From: Beaufortia kweichowensis
Taxonomy: Eukaryota > Chordata > Actinopteri > Cypriniformes > Gastromyzontidae
Length of the DNA stretch: 64,000 bases
NCBI GenBank assembly: GCA_019155185.1
Contig: CM032814.1
Span: forward strand, 1,228,647-1,292,646
Reading direction: 5' to 3'
Shown one piece after another: positions 40,101 to 52,100 of this stretch (position 1 is the stretch's first letter; each line of letters opens with the position of its first letter). The notes beneath the pieces were generated by a model. It was not told the origin of the DNA, did not search any database, and was given only the letters and a program-made list of their open reading frames with translations. The translations under genes were made by a program, and so were the position numbers.

Positions 40101-43100
40101 GGGGTGCCAGGCATCTGGGCATATGGATCATGGGGTCGTGGAGTACCAGGAGGCTGAGCATATGGATCGGGCATCTGCTGAGTGTAATCTGGTCTAGGTG
40201 TAGATGGTGCTTGAGAATAAGGATCCCGCTGTCTGTTCACGGAAAATGGCTGGGCAAAAGGACTTCCTTGTGTCGGACGCACCATTCTGCCCTCATTAGA
40301 GAAACCATCTCCTATTGATGGATGAGGTGTGAGAGGCTGATGTGCATAAGGGTCAGACTGTTGAACTTGAGAGAAAGTTTCAGATGACCCTCTTTGCTGT
40401 GCTGAGCTGAACGAGTCTTGCTGTGACTGGGATAGAGGCATGGGTGTTTTGAACACTGGAACAGATCCAGACTCATTACTTCCTGGAATAGGTGTTAACA
40501 GTGGCCTAGAGTAGGGGTCAGAGAGGACCATTCGGTTTTGGGCCATGCGCTGGTATGCTTCAGTTCTTTGGCCTGGTCTGGAGAAATTGTCTCCTGGTGT
40601 GACATTGCTGATCAAGTTCCGTCCTTGTTGCTCGGATACAGGTCCAAGTCTTCCTGGACCCATAGGTTTCACAAACGGATCTGATGGTCGTGGTGTGTCT
40701 GGAGGCTTTGCATATGGGTCAGTACAGGTGGATGTTGGAGAGCCAAAAGATTCATGGGCTGGTGAGGGCCGACTCCACTCTTGCATTTCAGACACAGATC
40801 CTCTTCGAGGTGTACTAGACCCAGACGGTGGTGGTCGTGGGGTACCCACCATTTTGCCATAAGGATCCCAAGGTGAAGATGGACGGGAACTAGATGATTC
40901 AGGAGAAAACATTTGAGGAGACTGAGGCTGGGCATCCTGGGTAGGGGTCTTTGCTGATGTTGAAGGAGGTGGAAGTTGGGGACGCACAAATACATTATCT
41001 GTTGATGCAGATGATGTTGGTGTTCCAGGCATTTGACCTCTACCAGAGTCATCCTTGGGTGTTAATGTTTGTAAAGGAGAAGCATTACCTCCACTGCTTG
41101 TCTTTATTGGACTCTGATTTCCACTGTTAGGAGTGTCTTCAACTGGAGATTCACTAAACTGTTGTTGCTGCTGTTTTTGAAGCTGCTGTTGTTCATTTTT
41201 AACCTGTTCTAACTTCTGAGTGGCTTCAATCTTGGCTTGTTGTTTGCTCTTCTGTCTCATTTGCTGCCATGGGAACAAAAAACAGTTAATTAAACCTTTG
41301 CACTTAAAAAAACTAATGCAATACACAAATGATAGAATGCAAAAAATGTTTCTTATCCAATTAGTAAATCAGGTAAACATTTTAAAGTTTAATTGTTTCA
41401 AAGTGGAACTAGTTTCTTTTGTTTCTATAAATAACAACCTCTGAGTTGTGACATGCAGTCTACATGAAGCCTGATTAAACATTAGCTTGCGCTAGAGAGG
41501 CTATTTTTGCTCAAAGCCAAAGCCTTGATTACTGGTGTTTCATTGACACTGTCCCCTGGGCTGTCAATCACCTGTCTGAACTTCCACTCTTGCTCCTGTT
41601 CAGACTCCTTGGGCTTCAGCGGGTCCTTGAAGATGAGGTCTGTGTCCATGGGAACACTGGCATCAAACAGATCAGCTGGTTGCTGATTTTGCTGTCTTTT
41701 CATTATATCATTAGACAACTGAACTTTGTTTATACGAAGGGCTGCTCGGTTGTCTCTCGCCTTTTGCTAGGGTAGGGTAAAAAGTCAATTTAGTAAAAAA
41801 AATGTAACTTAAATAATAATTTAACAAGAAATATGCTGAATTAAAGTGTCTCTTACCACATACGGTGCTCTTTCTTGAGAGCTAGCTTTTCTCCATAGTT
41901 TGGCAATTTGCTTCACTCTAGTTCCCCAATCTGTAAAAAAAAAAAAAAGATGGTTGTTTTCTATCTTTTTTCTTTTATATTCTATTTGAGACATTTTAGG
42001 ACTGTCTACTCACCTGGAAACTCATCTTGAAGATTAGGAAAGTTCATATTGGTGTAAAGAACAGGAGCTACAGTGGCCATTTCACCCAGTGTTTCCTCTT
42101 TTTCCCATTTCAGTGTGCTCCTCTGAGCATTGGACATCGTGTCAGTCTCCGTCTCTGGTGGGACTGGTCCAGGCACAGGAACAGGAGAAGTCCAGGGACC
42201 CATTACGTCACCTCCTAACTGACTGAATTTCTTCTCCCTGTAGTGACACCACAAATAAATTCTTTGTGTCTTTCCAAGTTACTAAAACTATTGTATCCTA
42301 AATGTTAATACCAATCTGTGCTTCTTAAAGTCCAAGGTCACTCACCTTATATTTTCTGGAAAAGGCATACGATGAATAGGAGAAAATGCGCCAGAAACTC
42401 CAGCTCCAGAAATCATTGGGTTTGGAGGGAAGAGAGCGTTTGGCCCCATCATACCGTTCATCATGGGTATGCGAGGGAACATTCCACCGTCACCTGCAAA
42501 TAAATCCATGGGGAAGCATGTACTTTCAAACTAAACTGCATTTGATACACAAACACACTAACTTCACAACTGTATGCTTTTGTTTTCCAGTTCATGAATG
42601 CAAACAATATAAATAACTTGTTAATACCTGGATTGTGAAGGGAACCAGCTCTGATTGGTGTATTGGGGGCACTGTTGGGTGGATGAGGAAGCTGAGGTGG
42701 CTGACTAGTGCTTGGACTGAGCACTGCTGTGAATAAGTCCTCAACATCCTTACCTTCCAGTTCTAAACACATACAGCAAAATATAAATAACCTCATATAC
42801 CTATTTACAAAGTTAACGTTAGAGTTAGAGGTGTAATTATATTTACTCCGGCATCAATTCAATTTTGATTTGTTACTAAATCTTAAAATTTGGTTTGATC
42901 ATTTTGGTGTAATGTAGAGCAGAGGTTTATATTTGGTGTATTTTTTACATTGTCATTACAAAATGAAATACTATTAGTAATCAGTGCTCGAGTTGTCATT
43001 GTCTGACTGATGCATTAAAAAATATACTTCTTATAACTCACTTAACACTGTGTAAATGTTTAACTAATACAAAAATATGCTTTATATGCTTATAAAAATA

Positions 43101-46100
43101 AAAGGAGGACAAAAAAGCATGAATTATTATCATAGAATATTTTCAGAGACAAACCTGGAATTTTGTAGAGCTTGCCAAGAATGGCCCCTGCAAATGAAAA
43201 AAAAAAAACATCAAGATAGCAATTACACAAAATCTTACAATTATCTATTTAGATTTATATGCAATTTAACTATCGCTAAATAAGATCAAATATTAATTAT
43301 TTTCTCTCACAAATTACATTTGTTAATCCACTGGAGTTCAATGGACTACTTATAAGACAGATGTACATACTTTATAGATGTACATACTGTATATGTACAT
43401 ACAGTCACACAAGTTAAGTAAAATATGAGAGAATTTCTTTTTTCTGGTGATCAGTTTCTCATATTAAGATGATGATATTAATGTCATAGATACACATTGT
43501 AACATGACACGGTTAAACGTTTTATTAGCAAATTTCACATAATCCATGACTCTCACCATCAGAAACCATTTTGTCCAGTTCAGGACTCAGTATTACATCC
43601 AGTGGTTCCTCCTGCAATGACCGAGAGCCTCTAGCAGGACCTGGATGAGGAGCTGTCGACTGATCATCTGATAATGTGCTAATGTCCAGACCAGCTGAGA
43701 GAGAGAGAGATAAAGGGTTAAACAGCTAGAAACAAACTTGTTTGAGGAGGTCTACAATGCAAAAATTAAATAAGATTAAATTGAAGAATCATCATTCTCT
43801 AAATGAAATTACCTAGATTAAATTGTAATCAATTATAAAATTTTAGTAAAATTATAGTTTTACTATAAACAGCTGCCAAATAATGTACAATACAGGCAAT
43901 ATCCAACGTTCACCTGAGGACCATTTATTTCTTACCCCAGTGTCATTAGAGAAATATGTGGGAGATAACGTGTGGTTCGTTTAAGATTGTGGTTAGTAAT
44001 AAGATAAAAGCAGAAAGCCAAAGAGGAGTGTGCGTGTGTTAGGAGAGGAAACATGCAGAAACTGGCACGAGGGCCCGTTCAGTAGAGACCAGCAGAGGGG
44101 GACAGCTCTATTACTACAGCCAAAACCAGCTGTGACAACAGGATTCTTACCAAACGGAGAGGGAGAACTGGCCACCTGGAAAGGGCATAAATCAAGACCT
44201 ACAGGAACCCAAACCAGATAAAACCAAATCATTAAAAAAAGTAAAAAAATAATGTCAAAGCAAACATAGGGGATGCAAAGAAACTGCAAACCAGGTAAAA
44301 TGTGAAATGCAAGTGGGAAAATGTAAAAAAAACATTTGCATGTAATTTTTCAAAGTTTGTTAGGGCATTTGCAGAATGAAGAAAAAGAGGGAAACCAGGG
44401 ACAGATCTCAGGACTACCTGATTCACGGCCTGGCTTGACCAGGTCATCGGACAGCATTCCCAGGAGATCATCATCTGAATGTAGAACCAGCTCCGCTAAA
44501 GGATCATCCACATTTGCTGAAGATCAAAAAAATAAGGACTTCTGAGCCTAATGTAACCTTTTTATTTAATGTAACGTAATGCTGGGTGCTATGACGGTAT
44601 ATGTTTGTGACTGTGTAGTTTATATTGCGGTAGTTATATACTGATGTTATTTACACACAGGAGTTACAAACAAAGAACAGTGATACTGCCCAACCCTGAC
44701 AAAACACCTAAATTAAACACTGTTTTAAGATTCAAACTCTACGAAAGAGTTAAAGAGCACCTGCTCTATAAGAAGAAAATCTCAAAGGACAAACAAACAG
44801 CCCTGAAAGCCTTCAAATAGCTTTGTGACTGCTCTTTAAACAAACACACACAAGCCCTTCTAAACCCTGCGCTGTGACTGTCAGCTTTATATCCTCCCAG
44901 ACAACGCCAACTGGGAATTCAGAAAAGTGATGGAAAATTGAGTTTAAGGGTCGGCTGCGAGCAGAGGTCTGCTGGACTGGGTGTAAATGAGGGTTGACAG
45001 AACTAAGGATGAGAAGAAATGATGAAGAATGAGGTGTTTGAACAAGCTCTTCAGCCTGTGTGCAAATCACAACTGAACCTAAGACAAAACCAGCACATGG
45101 GGTTAAGAGTTCATTTGCACGGTGCATCTTTTTTTATACCTTATGGTGTATTGCAGCATTTTGGCAAATAGAAAAGATGATCTCTAATGCAACCCACAGG
45201 AGTTATATCGGAGGTGCTTTTGGGTTACTGGATGTTTGTGGAGAGTAAAGAAGAGAGAGACGCTGCGATAATGTGCATTATATCTCCCTGCAGAGTTTAC
45301 TGCACTCTAGACTGGAAAAATGTAAGCTGACGGGTCTGAGCGGAGGGAAAAATATTCAGCTCTGAACAAAGAAAGGCACTTCACAGTAGATGTAGAAACT
45401 TTGAAGATGTTTGGGCAGCACCGTGTGTGTATTTGCCAAAGAAGGTCTAATTTCTGTGGCAAATATATGCGTGTGGAGATATATTGATAGATAAACAGAC
45501 GAGTGGAACTGAAGATACATTGAGGCTACATGAAGGTGTATCTGAACATACGCAGTGGGCCGGCTTTAGATGACACTGGAGTGGATGTAGTGCTCAGAAG
45601 CGGGTCAGATAATGGGTCCAGAAAGCTGCTGTTGTGTGACTTGCGATCGGCACGATTGGCTTCTTCATCCACAAGTCCTGTTTCTATGGTCAGCTTGGTC
45701 TGCTTGCTTTTATCCAGTAGCTCCTTACCGAAGAACGCCTCCTGTAACGTACACGCATTACAAACCACACCAATGAACAAATATTACGTTATTGACGTGA
45801 ATAAAGGATTCCTGCCGCTGTGCTATGCAATAAAGACAAGTCTATAACACTCAAAATTTGCAACATGCATGTCTTCCCACTATGTTAAAACATTAAATGC
45901 CCAACATGCTGTAATTTAAATCATTGAATCAAGTCATTTCTCTTGTGACGACCTTTGCGTCTAATTTCAGGTTTGAAGAACAGAAATGTCTAAAGTGACA
46001 GCTGTTACACTAAATGCATCACTGGATCTTCACGCCGAGTATGATGGGCTTTACCAGAGCACTGTGTCAAACACGCACATGCCATGCTTATTAAAGCCCT

Positions 46101-49100
46101 GACCACCTCGCCTCATTCACCACATCAAACTCATTTAACTTTGACATGGAGAAACAGCATGTGTGCTGAGAAACCTAGTAGTAGATGCTTTTATTTGAAG
46201 TGATATTTTAACGTTTTCTTGCACTTACGTCTTGTTTTTGATAGGCTATTTAATTTAAGCTTAGGCATTTCTATGTTGCATTAGCAAATTATATTCATAT
46301 TTGTTCAGACTGACCTGTAGGTATGATGGGAAGGCTTCCTCAAGTTTGGTTTTCTTCTTCCTGTATCTCTTTTTAACTTTTTCCAGAGGTTCATTAACAG
46401 GGGGAATCTCAGTGTCTGGTTCATTCCAACCTGGTGACAAGATAAACTCTGAAAATGAGGCGTCAACTCACATTATACACTAGAATAAATACGCTGTATA
46501 AACAAGGTTACCCTTACCTTCCTCCTTCAGTGTGAAGTTCTCTGTAAGAGAGCTTGTGGAGTTTTTCCGACTGAGAGATCGTTTGCCTTTACCCTGCCCT
46601 GCTTTACTCCTCTGACGCACCATAAACCCACCGATACCTGTGAGGAAAACAGGAGCTAAAATATAACTTAAGTTTAAACAGCACAAGCTAAAAACCAAAG
46701 CCGGTAGACATCTAAGTGGGTGATGGATGCAGTCAAGAATTAATAATGTCGGATCCTGACAGAGAAATCTTGACATTCATATCCATAATTCAGGATGACG
46801 TATGAGCTTTGGGCCAGGAGCAGGGTGATTCATCTTGGCTACGCTCCTAGAGGAACCATTTCAGGTAAGTCTGTTTTTGGTTGGCCAACAACGGCTGAGT
46901 TTAACCAAACAACCCGCCAACACCCGGCCTGATGGAGAGTGCTCCAAAAACAGCCAGAGGGTGAGAGGAGAGACACTCGGGTTGATTTATGGAGTGTAAA
47001 TGCAGTTTATTTGAATATGGTTGCATTTCCAGAAGGTAATACAAGGATTCAGTCACAACATTACAGAACATGACAGTGACTTCAGCAGAAATACTTGCAC
47101 ATCTATATGCGTTTCCAGAAAATGAAATGGGGAAAGGACATTTCTTTAAAGTGATTATTTTCTCAGCTCAGAGAGAGAACGCTCTTTCTTGACTTCTCTT
47201 CGGTTAGGAGCTTTAAAGAGCAAAGCACTGTGGGAAGCTATTTAAGGTTCTGAATTTGCGGCTGCTATTTCACAGTCCAATGGAGCTGTCCTTTCCGATA
47301 AGTGCTCCTTTCTCTCTCTCTCTCTATATCACTCTCGCTCTCTCACCCGGTCTGTACGGCTTCCTCTTCCTCTTCTTGTTGGCGTCGCTGCCGTTGGCTG
47401 CTTTCAGGTGGTCGTCACAGGGTTCACGCTCTGGGCTGGAGTCAGATTTCCCATCACAGTCCATTGGGTCGCCCTCTGCAACACAGCCAAACAATATAAA
47501 GCACTGTAGCGCTCCTGACATAACACTTTTTAAACCACACAGAGATGCATTCAAAAACAAAACACAGCTTACATGGCTCGCTAGTACATGACATTAATAG
47601 CCATCAAAAATAAAAACAAAAGGTACTTCCTATAATGACATCAAACTTCCAAAATCACATACAGTTGATAGAAGCTACAGCGATGATTGCAATGATGGCG
47701 AACGGTTTAAGAAATGCATTAAAATTGGGTCCCAAATATTTTACATATGCAGTTTACAGAGATCACCATATACACCATATAAACCATGTCTTGTGCTGAT
47801 GTCTGGCAGTGAGGGGGTTAAACCGGTGGCCCCATTCCTCTTCATTACCCTCCGTCTGCTCTATCAGACATGGTCTCTGATGGAGGGGTCACTCATTAAT
47901 TCGGTTATAGCGAGGGCCGGTCTCTCATCACTGAAATGCCAAGCCAGGTATAATTTGCTGACTGCTGTTTTCAAAGCTCCTCTCTTTCTCCGAATCGGAT
48001 TCATTACATGCCTCCTTTTCCTGTTGATATTTTTCTCTCTCCATTCACACTACTCTGTTTCTCATATTTTAAAAAACTTACTTTTTACCTCTCTATTTCT
48101 GTTGTCATCAAATACGATGACTGTCACAAGCAATTCAGCACGCAGTTGAAAACATGCACATCTACATTAAAGCTAAAGATTTTGAAAAAACTACATTACC
48201 AGTCAAAAGTATTGAGACGTGAAATGTTTCTCATGATCTTAAAAATCTTACTGCAAAAATATACTGCAATATACAATATTTTTTTGTATAAAGCACATAG
48301 TATTCATGCTTAATATTCCATCTTAATATGCAGAAATGACCATTAGCAAACTATAGGTTTCAGTGAAAAACTATTTATTTCTGCAATTCTCTTCTTATGT
48401 TGAATTTATACAGTTCACAGTAAATTACAGCAAATAAGAAAATTGCTGAAAATAAACACGAGCCATATCCCATAACTGACTTAAATGATTATTTTTGGCA
48501 CTTTGTCACATAATATTATATAATTTAAAAAATGTGTTTAAATTTTAAACCACTCTCTAAATAAAGTCATTGTTTTTAAGTCTCCCTACTTTTCATGTCC
48601 ACACAACGTGAAATGGCATCTTCAAATGCATTCATTTGGGACGGCCTTTCAAAAAGCTCAACCCTTGAAGCACACAAACCCACACGAGACTCTTTACCTC
48701 TACTGTCGTCGACATCTCCATCCCTGAAGAGCTCAGACTGGGGATCAGGGGGCGTCTGCAGCACAGCCACACTGTTCTGATTGATGATCTTCAGCTTGAG
48801 TTTGGGTTTGTGTCGTCTGCGGCGGGTGGTCTGAACACACAGACTCTGCAGCTGACACAAGCCTGATTCTGTTAAACATACTCCGTCCTGAGTGTATGTC
48901 CTCTGGAAGTCTGGCAGAGAACACACAAACTGTGTTAATAACTGTGAAAGTCCCTCCAGACTGTCACTTAGTTATTTAAAACACATAACCACTACACAGG
49001 AATACAGGCAGAGGCACAAAAGTAAATCACAAATACCATTTTCTTTGACTCTTGTAAGAATCTGTGTCACTGAAGGAGGCTCGCTGATGTCCGGCAGCTT

Positions 49101-52100
49101 TGCCACTGTGCAAGAACACAAGAGAAAACCTGTATTTAGGGCTTGCACTGCATATTCACAGTCATTTTGTTTAGTTATTTATTAATAAGAGGCCAGTGTG
49201 GAGCCATTACACGCAGATTACTTCAACTGCTGCTTGATTCATATGAACAGGTTGCAGTTTGATTTAAAATTCAGGCCATCTGCTTTTTTTAATGAACCAC
49301 ATTTAGCTAGTTCCAAGTTTCATTGACCAAACACTGCGCTATATAAATCAGTCATCTTATATAAACTTATCATATGTTTGAAGAGGAAATGCTTTAACCT
49401 CATTTGGTTGGTCTGAAAGCTGTTTTCTGACCTGGTGAATGACACCTTTCACACAGTTCACAACTGGTATGAAATTAATCCAGCCTAATTTGCGGAAACT
49501 AGCCACTAATGATGGAGAATACATGGAGCTCAATCAGGGCAGACGTCATTTTTCAATTTTACACAAATGGAAAAAGGCTCTGGGGAATAGACCATTTCAA
49601 AAGATGGAAACAGCACTGGTCCAGAAGCACTTTGTCTTAGTTTTTTTAACACTAAAACGACTGTCAGAGCAAAATACAACCGACAGAACAGTTACAACGG
49701 AATCAAAATGTTTCACGAACATCTTCAAGATTTAATTACATATGTGAAATGCTAAAAATTGAAACAGGAAGTGCTTCTGAACAAGTGTTGTTTACGTCTA
49801 CATCTATTTGATTTTAATGTGATTTTTTTTAGATTTGGTACTGGAAAAAGATTTTGTCAAAATGCATTTACAATGTGCTGGTTGAACAATCGGTGTTTAA
49901 GAAATAGTTCACAAAAAATATTTTCATAACTTCCTTTTTTCAGCTAAACAAATTAGTTAAAAAATGAATAATATTAAAATTTTAATTTAACTCTGATTAT
50001 ATTACTTTTATGATTGATAGATGCACTTCATGGAGGTTCAAGAACTGGCTATTAACTATTATTTAATATCCTGGCTGCTTTCTCAGCTTTGAATCGGATA
50101 ATTGAAACTTAACCCTAAACCTGAATTTTTATTTTTGTTAAAAAGAGTTTTTTACTGCCAGTTTTTATCTATGTGTTATAATAACGATAACTTCTATAGA
50201 ACTACACACATGGGAGAGAATTGTAGAGAATTGTAGGTCTTACCAGGCACAGACGTGGTTTGCGTTTTACACAATGAGCAGTCAAAGCCATCGTCTGCTG
50301 CGTTCTCAACATCTTCATCAGAGTTCAGACCCTGACATGAGGCGTGAACCCACCTACAGGCAAAACCGAATCAAACACATCATTATTGGGATATAATAAC
50401 AACCAGTGAGCCAATGAAAATGAGCCACCAATAAAAACAAATATCACAGGGACAATAGGATAAATCATTTTTCCATCAACACTGGCATTTATTTATGTAC
50501 TGCTGAGCCATTTTATCCTGTCATTACAGAGTGCCGCCCACCTGTCACACTGCCGGCACTGTATGATGATCTCTTCCTCTCTGTAGCTGCGCACACAAAC
50601 CGGACACACGGAGAGACTGGCACACGGGCCGCATTGTGTGTAGTTATTTTGCCAATCACAGCGCAGGCCGGGTGATGTGGCACCACACTGAGTACACAAC
50701 ACACACCTGGATAGAGAACAATCCAGTTATACAGTGATACAAAAATGTAAGGGCGAGACACATTATACCAGATGCACACATACGGATAACCTACAAACAT
50801 TTAGATCTATCTTTATTCTGGAGCGATTCTGTGAATGGACACACCTCATGTTTGCATGTGGCTTAGCATTGACTCTGCTGCCCTAAAAATAAATATTTAA
50901 ATGGCTCCAAGCCAAGTAAAGCCCTGAGTGAATGTGTCACAATGCAATGCAAGCCTAGCTCTGTTTAAATGGGGATTACATGTGACATTACAGCAAATAT
51001 GCAGGAAATCCCATTTGATTTTGTTTGAGAACAGCTGCTGAAGATCAAGAGAGTGTAATGCCTGGTTCAGACTACACAATTTTTTTGTCTGTTACGATAG
51101 TCACTGTGTCAGATTACGCGATTTTGACTCCAAAAATCTTGTCGTGTCCTGGACTTGAAACATGTCAGACTACATGTTGCTACGCGACCAATCGTCGCTT
51201 GTTGACACGACGCGTTTGAGAAACAAGAGCGTAAACAATGACTGAAACGGCGTGTTTTGTACTGGCTGTCTTATGTTTAGAAAAGCGCAAAAAAAGAAAG
51301 AAATACGAACATGGACACGCTGGCTTGCTCGAAGAGGACAGTATGGGCTGTCAATCCTCCAAAGAGAACTTGAGGTAAAATATCGTTCTTTTCATATGAA
51401 ATATTTTGTTATTAGCCAGTAACAAACTCAAGATCATCTCTCTTGCGTTTCGCCATGTTTGAAAGTTGTGTACAAAAAGCGTCTGTGCTCCGATTGGTCA
51501 GCGTCACCCATGTGACGGAACCCGTCGTGAAGGGTCGCAAAAAAATTCAACATGCTAGTCTTTCTGTCGTGAACTATCGCAGACGCGGTTTCGGTTGTCG
51601 TATACTATGACACACTATACGAGATGAAATGATCAATTCTTGCGTCCCGACGTCCATTGTCGTTTACGAATCCCTACGACACCTTACGTCAAACGGATCG
51701 TGCCAGATTCGGGCTAAAATCACGTAGTCTGAACCAGGCATAAGACAGACAGAGTGAAGGAAAAATAGACATGAAGATAAAAAAGACAGAACAAAAAGAA
51801 AGATTTCCCTTCCAAAAAAACCCCCACATGAAATTCACATGTCTAAACGTTCATGTGAAACGTGCGGCTTTGGAACACTTTCATGTGAATCCTACGTAAA
51901 TGGATGTTACATGGAAATTTAAATGGAACTGACACAAGTCTCCATGTTCATGTTGCCCACATGTGAGTTTGAAAAACCTTGGCCAAATTATGAAATAAAG
52001 ATGAAAATAAATCTGTTTGTTTGTTTGTACACATACCACTTGCACTTCCAGCTGCCTTTGGGTACATTCTGCAGTGGTGGGTCCAAACAGTACGTGTGGT

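Noticed and set aside
49439..49735. 98-codon frame in a kmt2c intron
   Set aside because: No family resemblance, no splice sites in frame, and the flanking exons join correctly without it.
51025..51219. 64-codon frame in the Harbinger-like element as a functional gene
   Set aside because: It starts outside the element and runs through its inverted repeat. The only transposase-like residues lie further on in another frame.
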